Below are positions 1-6,060 of a stretch of 6,753 bases of DNA, piece by piece. Position numbers and translations under genes: made by a program. How positions within the stretch are numbered: position 1 is the stretch's first letter; each line of letters begins with the position of its first letter. Under the pieces are notes generated by a model. That model was not told where the DNA came from and did not search any database. It saw only the letters and a program-made list of their open reading frames with translations. Source of the stretch: an uncultured Collinsella sp. (GTDB lineage: Bacteria; Actinomycetota; Coriobacteriia; Coriobacteriales; Coriobacteriaceae); contig CAAECW010000074.1 in NCBI GenBank assembly GCA_900754445.1, forward strand, positions 1 to 6,753. Direction: 5' to 3'.

Positions 1-1731
1 CAGGAATACGAACATGCCGTTGGTGGTAGACAGGGTACCGGCGCTCTCGGCGACCTTACCCTTCTTGGCCAGCGAGCCGGCGATAGCCAGCGTACCGATG
101 ATGGGCATGAAGCGGGCGAACAGCATCTCGAGGCCGAGCATCACGTTGATCCAGGGAATGTTGCAGTTCATGCCTGCAAACGCCGAGCCGTTGTTGCCGC
201 CGCATGAGGTGAAGGCATACAGCACCTCGGAGAAGCCGTGCGCGCCACCATTGTTGAGCTGGTCGGCAAGACCGGGCACCATGCAGGCGATGGCCGAGCA
301 CACCAGAATGGCAAACGGAGTTGCCAAGCACAGGACAACTGCCCAGCGCATCTCGCCCGGCTCGATCTTCTTGCCCAGGAACTCAGGCGTGCGTCCGACC
401 ATGAGGCCGGCGATGAACACTGTGAGGATGGCGAAGCCGATCATGCCGTACAGGCCGCAGCCCACGCCGCCGAAGACGACCTCGCCCAGAGCCATCTGGA
501 GCATCTGGACAAAACCGCCCAGCGGGGTATAGGAGTCGTGCATGGAGTTAACCGAGCCGTTGGAAGCAGCCGTCGTGAAAGCGGACCAGGTGGAAGAGGA
601 GGCGATACCGAAGCGGCTCTCCTTGCCCTCCATGTTGCCGCCGGCCTGGCCGTCGGTCATCTCGATATTGACCGCTCCGCCATCGGCCAGCTGCGGGGTG
701 CCCGCATGCTCGTTGACGGCGATGATGCCGGTGAAGATCACCAGCAGGATAAGCATCGCCGCGAAGATGGCCTTGCCCTGCTTGGTGTTCTTGACGCCGA
801 TACCGAAGGTGAAGCAACAGGCGGCCGGGATCAGCAGCAGGCTGGTCATCTCGATGATGTTGGTGAAGGCACTGGGGTTCTCATACGGATGGGCGGAGTT
901 CACGCCGAAGAAGCCGCCGCCGTTGGTGCCGGACTGCTTGATGGCGACCTGAGGAGCCGCGGGACCCTGGGGCAGGAACTGCTCGGTGACCACGCGCGCG
1001 CCCTCGACAACCTTGCCGTCGACCTTGACCGTGTCGCCCTCGATCTGGGCGCCGTCGATGACGCTCCAGCCGCCGTCTGCATTAGGCTGAACAGCGACGG
1101 GCTCTACGAGCTCGGCCTTCTGAGCCGGCTGGAAGTTGGAGATGACGCCACCGGCAGCCAGGCAGATGCCGAACACGAGGTTCAGCGGGATGAGCACATA
1201 CAGGACGGTGCGGGTGAGGTCGACCCAGAAGGAACCCAGACCCTGCTCCTTGACCTGACGGAAGCCGCGGATGAGCGCGAACATGACCGCGATACCGGTA
1301 CCAGCGGAAACGAAGTTCTGCACGGTGAGACCCATGAACTGCACAAGGTAGGACAGGGTGGTCTCACCGGAGTAGGACTGCCAGTTGGTGTTGGTTATGA
1401 AGGAAGCAGCCGTATTAAACGACAGGTCCCATGACACACCCGGCAGGTGCTGGGGATTGCCTGGCAAGAAGGACTGAAGCGCCTGGAGTGCCACAAGAGT
1501 CACGAGACCGATCCCCGAAAAGACCAGCACGCTCGCCAAATAGCGCCTACACCCCATCTGCTCTGCCGCGTCGATGCGAAGCAGACGATAGACGCCACGC
1601 TCCACAGGAGCAATCACAGGCGACAGGAACGTATGCTCACCATCCATGATATGGGCCATGAACCGACCGAGCGGAACGGCCAAGACGACGAGCACGGCAA
1701 AGTACAAGATGTACTGAATCGCAGCCTCCAT
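1..1731 (-). CDS. kdpA: Potassium-transporting ATPase potassium-binding subunit KdpA (3' end cut by window edge)
   Basis: KdpA is the membrane subunit of the KdpFABC pump; it binds and selects K+ while KdpB hydrolyses ATP. The reading frame starts at ATG 1731 and stays open for 577 residues to the window edge. The four selectivity-filter segments are visible: TNTNWQ (113-118), GTNGGGFF (268-275), TAASNGSVN (387-395) and TSCGGNNGSAF (508-518). Many hydrophobic membrane segments lie between them. The E. coli protein is 557 aa, and by comparison about 25-30 C-terminal residues are missing here. A hydrophilic stretch around residues 201-255 makes it longer than the E. coli form. The start is supported by kdpF ending 3 nt upstream and by an AGGAG sequence inside the last codons of kdpF, although that spacing to ATG (about 13 nt) is long. 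The downstream genes kdpB and kdpC should lie beyond the left edge. The family call is very secure. Confidence 0.97.
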   Translation of the reverse strand, partial: MEAAIQYILYFAVLVVLAVPLGRFMAHIMDGEHTFLSPVIAPVERGVYRLLRIDAAEQMGCRRYLASVLVFSGIGLVTLVALQALQSFLPGNPQHLPGVSWDLSFNTAASFITNTNWQSYSGETTLSYLVQFMGLTVQNFVSAGTGIAVMFALIRGFRQVKEQGLGSFWVDLTRTVLYVLIPLNLVFGICLAAGGVISNFQPAQKAELVEPVAVQPNADGGWSVIDGAQIEGDTVKVDGKVVEGARVVTEQFLPQGPAAPQVAIKQSGTNGGGFFGVNSAHPYENPSAFTNIIEMTSLLLIPAACCFTFGIGVKNTKQGKAIFAAMLILLVIFTGIIAVNEHAGTPQLADGGAVNIEMTDGQAGGNMEGKESRFGIASSSTWSAFTTAASNGSVNSMHDSYTPLGGFVQMLQMALGEVVFGGVGCGLYGMIGFAILTVFIAGLMVGRTPEFLGKKIEPGEMRWAVVLCLATPFAILVCSAIACMVPGLADQLNNGGAHGFSEVLYAFTSCGGNNGSAFAGMNCNIPWINVMLGLEMLFARFMPIIGTLAIAGSLAKKGKVAESAGTLSTTNGMFVFL

Positions 1732-1734
1732 AGT

Positions 1735-1821
1735 TTACGAATCACTCCTCATCAGAATGTAGATGTAATAGATAAAGAGTCCAATGCAGACAACTCCGAT
1801 GATGGGAATGAGGATGTCCAT
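1735..1821 (-). CDS. kdpF: KdpF, small stabilising subunit of the Kdp potassium pump
   Basis: This 28-residue ORF starts MDILIPIIGVVCIG and ends in a short polar tail, MRSDS. It is a single hydrophobic membrane helix followed by a positively charged residue, as expected for KdpF, which sits against KdpA in the membrane and stabilises the complex. It lies directly before kdpA with a 3-nt gap, the standard kdpFA arrangement, and its 3' end carries the likely kdpA ribosome binding site. Its own ribosome binding site is a purine-rich AAAGGGG about 5 nt before the ATG. KdpF sequences are poorly conserved, so the call rests on size, hydrophobicity and position. It is the first gene of the pump operon. 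Confidence 0.9.
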   Translation of the reverse strand: MDILIPIIGVVCIGLFIYYIYILMRSDS

Positions 1822-1842
1822 TTACCGCCCCTTTCACGCGCG

Positions 1843-1858
1843 GTCCGATGTCTCGGAC
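1843..1858 (-). other. Short hairpin in the kdpF leader
   Basis: GTCCGA (1843-1848) and TCGGAC (1853-1858) form a perfect 6-bp stem with a 4-nt loop. The hairpin ends 21 nt before the kdpF start codon and would lie in its leader RNA. No U-tract follows, so it is not a typical terminator. Its function is unknown. Confidence 0.4.
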
Positions 1859-1870
1859 GCCTGCTCTCGC

Positions 1871-1895
1871 AAGCGTCTGGGGACAGTAAACGCTT
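1871..1895. repeat. Inverted repeat AAGCGT-N13-ACGCTT
   Basis: AAGCGT (1871-1876) is matched by its complement ACGCTT (1890-1895). The span sits just downstream of the candidate kdpF -10 element, where a repressor site or a leader hairpin could act. Six-base arms can occur by chance, so this is recorded as structure only. Confidence 0.3.
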
Positions 1896-1901
1896 CTAGG
1901 G

Positions 1902-1907
1902 ATTAAA
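1902..1907 (-). promoter_or_regulatory. Candidate -10 element of the kdpF operon
   Basis: On the minus strand this reads TTTAAT, five of six matches to TATAAT. The -35 region about 17 bp upstream (1925-1930, GTGAGC) is poor, which would fit a promoter that needs an activator. It would give a leader of roughly 75 nt before kdpF. This is a single-hexamer match, so confidence is low. Confidence 0.25.
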
Positions 1908-1911
1908 GAGG

Positions 1912-1931
1912 CGTGAGGGCCGGGGCTCACG
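1912..1931. repeat. Inverted repeat CGTGAG-N8-CTCACG
   Basis: CGTGAG (1912-1917) pairs with CTCACG (1926-1931) around an 8-bp GC-only centre. It lies between the candidate KdpE direct repeat and the candidate kdpF -10 element, overlapping the -35 position. It could be an operator or simply a GC-rich chance match. Confidence 0.3.
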
Positions 1932-1934
1932 TCC

Positions 1935-1954
1935 TTAAGATGCCGTAAAGATGC
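1935..1954 (+). promoter_or_regulatory. Candidate KdpE operator: 11-bp-period direct repeat
   Basis: TTAAGATGC (1935-1943) is repeated as TAAAGATGC (1946-1954), 8 of 9 bases identical with an 11-bp period. OmpR/PhoB-type regulators such as KdpE bind as head-to-tail dimers to direct repeats spaced about one helical turn apart. The site lies between the two candidate -10 elements, centred roughly 50-55 bp upstream of either expected start, a usual activator position. Assignment to KdpE is inference from spacing and context; the sequence does not match the AT-rich E. coli site closely. Confidence 0.35.
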
Positions 1955-1987
1955 AGGTAGAAAGCACTATTGCGGCTGCAGTGCGCC

Positions 1988-1993
1988 TATACT
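1988..1993 (+). promoter_or_regulatory. Candidate -10 element of kdpDE
   Basis: TATACT matches five of six bases of the sigma-70-type -10 consensus in otherwise GC-rich DNA. No good -35 lies 16-18 bp upstream. It would start transcription near 2000 and give a leader of about 66 nt before the kdpD ATG. Confidence is low for the same reason as the opposite promoter. Confidence 0.3.
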
Positions 1994-2065
1994 CGACCTC
2001 GCGAGCATACAGTGGCGTCCTCACCGCGTATGCACGCATGGACAACGCTTCAGAAAGGCTACGCT

Positions 2066-4801
2066 ATGCAGCGCGACGCATCGGACACTCGCGTCAATCC
2101 AGACCTCATCCTCAAGGCAATTGAGAAAGACGAGGTCGCCGATGACGCTCGAACCAGCCGGGGACACCTCAAGATTTTCTTTGGCTACGCTGCCGGCGCA
2201 GGCAAAACCTATGCGATGCTTCAAGCCGCCCACGCCGCCAAGCGGCGAGGTGTTGACGTCGTCGCGGGGTACATTGAGCCGCACGAACGTCCGGCAACTG
2301 CCCATCTTGCACAAGGGCTTGAGAAAGTGCCCTGTAAACTCATCGAGCACAACGGCATTGCGCTCAGCGAGTTCGATCTAGATGCGGCTATCGAACGCGC
2401 CCCTCAGCTCATCCTTGTCGACGAGCTCGCCCATACGAATGCGCCGGGGTCTCGCCACGACAAACGCTATCGAGACGTCGAGGAACTTCTACATGCGGGC
2501 ATCGACGTCTATACGACCGTGAACGTTCAGCATATCGAGAGCCTAAACGACATGGTTGCATCCATCACCGGCGTTGTCGTGAGCGAACGAATCCCCGACC
2601 GTATCTTCGATGATGCCGACCAGGTCGAGCTCGTCGACATAGAGCCCGAAGACCTACTTGAGCGCCTTCGCGCCGGCCTCGTCTACCGTCCCGCGCAAGC
2701 CGCCCGAGCGCAACAGCATTTTTTTACCGTCGAGAACCTCACCGCACTCCGAGAAATCGCGCTGCGCCGCTGCGCCGATCGCACCGGCCACCTCACAGAC
2801 GCCGCACGCGTGCTGGGAAACCGTGACTACTACACCAAGGAGCGTATCTTAGTCTGTGTCTCCCCGGCGCCGACCAATCCCCGCATCGTCCGTGCCGCCG
2901 CACGCATGGCGAAAGCGTTTCGCAGCGAGCTCGTCGCCCTGTTCGTAGAGAGCCCGCGCACGCAAGCCATGAGCGATGATGAGCGCGCCAAGCTTGCAGC
3001 CAATATCGCCCTAGCCGAGCAGCTCGGAGCACATATGGAAACCGTCTATGGCGACGACGTCGCGTTTCAGATCTCCGAGTTCGCGCGCCTGTCGGGTATT
3101 TCGAAGATCGTCATGGGGCGCACGGGCGAGCGCAGCAGCGTCCGTCAGGCCCTCTTTGGCCGCAAATCTCTCGTAGAACAGCTCATAACATTCGCCCCGA
3201 ACCTCGACATTTACATCATTCCAGACCAGTCGACTCCGCCCTCCCGGCCCAAAGGACGCCGCCGTGCGCTCTCCCTGCAGCCGCCCAGCAGCCGAAACGT
3301 ACTTCGCACGCTGGCCCTCTCTCTTGTCGCCACGGCAATCGGCACGGCTTTTCGCCATCTGGGATTTGCCGATTCCAGCATCATATCCCTCTATATCCTC
3401 ACGGCCCTGCTGACCGCCGTCACCACGACGGGGCGTATCTGCACGATCGTATCGAGCGTGCTCTCTGTAGTGCTTTACAACTTCTGCTTCGTCACGCCTC
3501 TGTTTTCGCTCGCCAGCTACGACCGAAGCTATCTGGTCACGTTCGGCATCATGTTCGCTACCGCTATGGTCGCCGGCGAGTTAACTGCGCGCATCGCCGA
3601 CAACGCCCGTACCTCCGCCGAGAACGCATTCAAAACGCGCGTACTCCTCGAAACGAACCAGCTCTTGCAGCAAGCCCATAGCGCGGAGGAGTGCGCCCGC
3701 GTCGCCATGAACCAACTCATCAAACTGCTAAAACTCGACGTGGTCTTCTACACCGCCGAACACGGCACGCTCGGCAAGACGCTCTATGAGTCCGCTGGCA
3801 CCGAAAACCGATCCGCGACGCTGCTCACCGACTACGAGCGCGCCGTTGCAACCTGGACCTATACCAACAACAAGCGCGCGGGCGCAAGCACGCGGACCCT
3901 GCCTGAGGCACACTGTCTCTACCTCGCGGTTCGCACCGGCGACAAGGTATTCGGTGTCATCGGCATCGACCTGGAGGGGCGCGAGATCGAAGCCTTCGAG
4001 CATTCGATCGTCCTATCTATCGTAGGTGAATGCGCCTTGGCGCTCGAAAGCGACCGGGCGGCGCAAGAGCGCGAAGAGGCTGCGGTCTTGGCGAAAAACG
4101 AGCAGCTGCGCGCCAACCTTTTGCGCTCCATCGGCCACGATTTGAGGACACCCCTCACGGCTATATCCGGATCTGCGGCAATCCTTCGGAAGAGCGACGA
4201 GAAGCTCAGCCTCGAACAACGCTGCGATCTTGCCGATGCCATCTACGACGACTCCCTCTGGCTTATCGATACCGTGGAGAACCTCCTCGCCATCACACGC
4301 GTCGAGGACGGCACCATTCGCCTTAACTTAACATCCGAGCTCATCGACGAGGTCATCGAGGCCGCCCTCAGCCATGTCGCCCAAGCATCGCATGGACGCG
4401 CCGTCGCTATCGAGCACACTGACGATATCCTGCTGGTACGCATCGACGTCCATCTCATCATGCAGGTGCTTACGAATCTCATCATGAACGCCTTCAAATA
4501 CACGCCCGAGGACTCGACTGTCACCATCAGCGCACGTCGCGAGGGTGCGTTCGTCGTGGTGGACGTCGCAGACGATGGGCCGGGTGTGGCAGACTGCGAC
4601 AAGCCTCATATCTTTGAGCGCTTCTTCACCTCAAGCAATACGCGGCCCGTGGATTCGCGTCGAAGCATCGGCCTTGGGCTGTCGCTCTGCCGATCCATCG
4701 TGGAGGCGCATGGCGGCGTCATCGAAGCTCGCGACAACCACCCCCATGGGGCCGTCTTCCGTTTTACCCTGCCCGCCGAGGAGATCGAGATTCATGAATA
4801 A
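2066..4801 (+). CDS. kdpD: KdpD, potassium-responsive sensor histidine kinase
   Basis: KdpD is the membrane sensor that, on K+ limitation, autophosphorylates and passes the phosphate to KdpE. The 911-aa product (E. coli 894) has the full family layout. An N-terminal KdpD domain (about 35-245) carries Walker A GYAAGAGKT (40-48) and a Walker-B-like LILVDELAHTN (115-125). A USP-like domain follows (about 259-386), then four closely spaced membrane helices (about 411-505) after an RRR cluster, and a GAF-like domain (about 525-660). The kinase core has an H-box SIGHDLRTPL with phospho-acceptor His691, N-box NLIMNAFKYTP (804-814), G1 DDGPG (836-840) and G2 GLGLSL (869-874). No key kinase residue is missing. 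ATG 2066 was chosen because AAAGG lies 7 nt upstream; ATG 2030 and TTG 1970 are in frame but lack a ribosome binding site. It overlaps kdpE by 8 nt. Confidence 0.97.
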   Translation: MQRDASDTRVNPDLILKAIEKDEVADDARTSRGHLKIFFGYAAGAGKTYAMLQAAHAAKRRGVDVVAGYIEPHERPATAHLAQGLEKVPCKLIEHNGIALSEFDLDAAIERAPQLILVDELAHTNAPGSRHDKRYRDVEELLHAGIDVYTTVNVQHIESLNDMVASITGVVVSERIPDRIFDDADQVELVDIEPEDLLERLRAGLVYRPAQAARAQQHFFTVENLTALREIALRRCADRTGHLTDAARVLGNRDYYTKERILVCVSPAPTNPRIVRAAARMAKAFRSELVALFVESPRTQAMSDDERAKLAANIALAEQLGAHMETVYGDDVAFQISEFARLSGISKIVMGRTGERSSVRQALFGRKSLVEQLITFAPNLDIYIIPDQSTPPSRPKGRRRALSLQPPSSRNVLRTLALSLVATAIGTAFRHLGFADSSIISLYILTALLTAVTTTGRICTIVSSVLSVVLYNFCFVTPLFSLASYDRSYLVTFGIMFATAMVAGELTARIADNARTSAENAFKTRVLLETNQLLQQAHSAEECARVAMNQLIKLLKLDVVFYTAEHGTLGKTLYESAGTENRSATLLTDYERAVATWTYTNNKRAGASTRTLPEAHCLYLAVRTGDKVFGVIGIDLEGREIEAFEHSIVLSIVGECALALESDRAAQEREEAAVLAKNEQLRANLLRSIGHDLRTPLTAISGSAAILRKSDEKLSLEQRCDLADAIYDDSLWLIDTVENLLAITRVEDGTIRLNLTSELIDEVIEAALSHVAQASHGRAVAIEHTDDILLVRIDVHLIMQVLTNLIMNAFKYTPEDSTVTISARREGAFVVVDVADDGPGVADCDKPHIFERFFTSSNTRPVDSRRSIGLGLSLCRSIVEAHGGVIEARDNHPHGAVFRFTLPAEEIEIHE

Positions 4802-5498
4802 CGCCGCTAAGCCACGCATCCTCCTGGTCGAAGATGACCCGACCGTTCAAAACCTCGTTTCGACCGCGCTTGACCTCCACGGCTATGTCGTGAGCAAGGT
4901 TTGCAACGGCCAGGCCGCCATCATGGATGCGGTGTCGCACGGCCCCAGCCTCATCATGCTCGACCTCGGCCTTCCCGACATTGACGGTATCGAGGTCATC
5001 ACGAAGATCCGAAGCTGGTCGGCAGTCCCCATTATCGTCATTTCGGCGCGCACCGAAGATTCCGACAAGATTGCAGCACTTGACGCAGGGGCAGACGACT
5101 ACCTCACCAAGCCCTTTTCTGTGGATGAGTTGCTCGCGCGCGTCCGTGCGAATTTAAGGCGCTCCTCGATGGCGTCGAGCGAGTCGACAGAAGCGAGCAC
5201 GTTCGACAACGGTCCGCTGCATATCGACTACGCCGCGGGATACGCGACGAAAGACGGACGCGAGCTCTCGCTCACCCCAACCGAGTACAAATTGCTCGTC
5301 CTTTTGGCGAAAAACGTCGACAAGGTGCTCACCCACACCTTCATCACCCGCGAGATATGGGGCACGAGCTGGGACAGCGATCTGGCGAGCCTGCGCGTGT
5401 TCATGCGCACCCTGCGCAAGAAGATCGAGGCAGACCCCTCTCACCCCAAGATGATTCAGACGCACATGGGCGTCGGGTACCGCATGCAGCGTCTCTAG
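4794..5498 (+). CDS. kdpE: KdpE, OmpR/PhoB-type response regulator of the kdp operon
   Basis: KdpE is the cytoplasmic DNA-binding partner of KdpD and activates the pump operon when phosphorylated. The 234-aa product (E. coli 225) has an N-terminal receiver domain (about 7-122): acidic pair E13-D14, phospho-acceptor Asp57 in LDLGLPD, Ser84 at the switch position and Lys106 in TKPF. A Ser/Glu-rich linker (about 124-136) leads to a winged-helix domain (about 137-232) with LTPTEYKLLVLL (160-171) and the C-terminal MGVGYRM (225-231). The ATG lies inside the last codons of kdpD, giving an 8-nt overlap, with GAGGAG about 10 nt upstream. This implies coupled translation and fixed kinase:regulator ratios. 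KdpE identity over another OmpR-family regulator is set by the kdpD partner and the adjacent kdpFA. Confidence 0.96.
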   Translation: MNNAAKPRILLVEDDPTVQNLVSTALDLHGYVVSKVCNGQAAIMDAVSHGPSLIMLDLGLPDIDGIEVITKIRSWSAVPIIVISARTEDSDKIAALDAGADDYLTKPFSVDELLARVRANLRRSSMASSESTEASTFDNGPLHIDYAAGYATKDGRELSLTPTEYKLLVLLAKNVDKVLTHTFITREIWGTSWDSDLASLRVFMRTLRKKIEADPSHPKMIQTHMGVGYRMQRL

Positions 5499-5512
5499 CC
5501 CACACCACAAAA

Positions 5513-5579
5513 AGTTGCGGTGGAATACGGAGTAGATAAGGCCTTTGACAGCCAAAACAGTCCGTATTTCACCGCAACT
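5513..5579. repeat. Long hairpin / palindromic element after kdpE, possible terminator or interspersed repeat
   Basis: AGTTGCGGTGGAATACGGA (5513-5531) is the reverse complement of 5561-5579 at 18 of 19 positions. The single difference becomes a G-U pair in plus-strand RNA, so that strand gives a full 19-bp stem around a 29-nt loop. The loop holds its own palindrome AAGGCCTT (5538-5545). It begins 14 nt after the kdpE stop, where a terminator is expected. The plus strand lacks a clean U-tract (GATTTAACG follows). On the minus strand the stem is followed by five T's, so it could also stop transcription coming from the feo side. The stem is longer than most intrinsic terminators, which also allows a REP/MITE-like dispersed repeat. 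Confidence 0.6.
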
Positions 5580-5636
5580 GATTTAACGATACCCAAAATT
5601 ACTCTTCGACTCGCCGCGCTCTCCCCTAAATGCGCA

Positions 5637-5670
5637 AAGTGCCCCGCGAACGGATGTCCGCGGGGCACTT
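5637..5670 (-). terminator. Terminator of the Cys-rich membrane protein gene
   Basis: AAGTGCCCCGCG (5637-5648) pairs perfectly with CGCGGGGCACTT (5659-5670), a 12-bp GC-rich stem with a 10-nt loop. It begins 13 nt after the stop codon of the minus-strand Cys-rich gene. The U-tract on that strand is short (TTT then GCGC), so termination may be partial. With the palindrome at 5513-5579 it insulates two convergent transcription units. Confidence 0.7.
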
Positions 5671-5683
5671 GGGTGTCTGAGCC

Positions 5684-5884
5684 TTATTTGATACCGCGGC
5701 CCAAGTCTTCGGCGATTTTGTCCACGCCCTTAAGTGCGGCACACGTCTTTTTGTTGGAGCAATGCCCCGTGCAAACGCCGCCCTGAGCGCAGTCGGCACA
5801 GGTGCCCTTGCGGTAGATGCGCACGCATACCGCGACAAACGCAATACCGATAACAGCCAGTACAACAATATCGATAGGTGCCAT
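5684..5884 (-). CDS. FeoB-associated Cys-rich membrane protein
   Basis: This 66-aa protein matches the small FeoB-associated Cys-rich family (Pfam FeoB_associated type). An N-terminal membrane helix (about 5-22, IDIVVLAVIGIAFVAV) is followed by a basic VRIYRKG and a cysteine cluster at C29, C32, C38, C42 and C48, with C20 at the helix end. It ends in a polar tail. Such proteins are found beside feoB and are presumed to help ferrous iron uptake, perhaps by binding iron near the pore; the exact role is not established. The start is well supported by AGGAGG 6 nt before the ATG. It lies 176 bp downstream of feoB on the same strand, but a strong terminator stands between them, so it probably has its own promoter or depends on readthrough. 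Confidence 0.85.
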   Translation of the reverse strand: MAPIDIVVLAVIGIAFVAVCVRIYRKGTCADCAQGGVCTGHCSNKKTCAALKGVDKIAEDLGRGIK

Positions 5885-5997
5885 AGCAAGCCTCCTCTAG
5901 TTAGCCATCACTTACTTTACCTCATTCTCCACCTAGCAAAAAGGAACAGGTTTATTTTGCTCGGTTTTATCTGCGGAAACGCCACATCTCTCCCACC
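5885..5997 (-). promoter_or_regulatory. Presumed promoter region of the Cys-rich protein gene
   Basis: This AT-richer spacer lies between the feoB terminator and the Cys-rich gene. On the minus strand a TAAAGT hexamer (5913-5918) with TTTTTG 17 bp upstream is the best promoter-like pair, but it is weak. Near the ribosome binding site the minus strand reads GGCTAAC, identical to one half of the DtxR/IdeR iron-box consensus, without a good second half. No ORF is supported here. Confidence 0.25.
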
Positions 5998-6031
5998 AAA
6001 AAAGCCCGAGTGTCGCTGGGACACCCGGGCT
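5998..6031 (-). terminator. Intrinsic terminator of feoB
   Basis: On the minus strand AGCCCGGGTGTC (6031-6020) pairs with GACACTCGGGCT (6014-6003), 11 of 12 positions, around a 5-nt loop. A run of six T's follows (counting the stem's last base), overlapping 5998-6003. It starts 29 nt after the feoB stop. This is a classical Rho-independent terminator, clearly oriented with feoB. Confidence 0.88.
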
Positions 6032-6060
6032 CGTGGAAAGGGGTTAATCCTTATTTGGAC

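Larger units (their letters stand above)
1822..2065. promoter_or_regulatory. Divergent control region between kdpFA and kdpDE
   Basis: This 244-bp non-coding stretch separates the divergent starts of kdpF (minus) and kdpD (plus), so it must hold both promoters or serve both. It contains a direct repeat at 1935-1954, -10-like hexamers for each direction, and short inverted repeats at 1843-1858, 1871-1895 and 1912-1931. Longer reading frames that enter it (for example a TTG-started extension of kdpD from 1970) lack a ribosome binding site and KdpD similarity. The role as a control region is certain from layout; the individual sites are inference. Confidence 0.75.

Noticed and set aside
238..1434. 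A 398-residue open frame on the plus strand opposite kdpA.
   Set aside because: It is antisense to a clearly real kdpA and is held open by GC-rich codon bias. Its product is His/Asp/Gly-rich with no recognisable domain and no ribosome binding site that I can see.
1822..1970. A c-di-AMP (ydaO-type) riboswitch upstream of kdpF, as found before some K+ transport genes.
   Set aside because: I could not match the conserved ydaO core or its multi-helix layout, and the likely leader is only about 75 nt. A covariance-model search would settle it.
1970..2065. A TTG- or ATG-initiated extension of kdpD by up to 32 residues.
   Set aside because: No ribosome binding site precedes TTG 1970 or ATG 2030, the extension would cover the candidate promoter, and the added residues do not look like KdpD. 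ATG 2066 has AAAGG at good spacing.
4545..4793. An upstream in-frame extension of kdpE to 4545.
   Set aside because: It would run inside the kinase core of kdpD in another frame. ATG 4794 has GAGGAG upstream and begins the receiver domain at the normal place.
5888..5912. A DtxR/IdeR iron box just upstream of the Cys-rich gene.
   Set aside because: Only the half-site GGCTAAC matches; about 11 of 19 consensus positions fit overall, and the site sits very close to the start codon.
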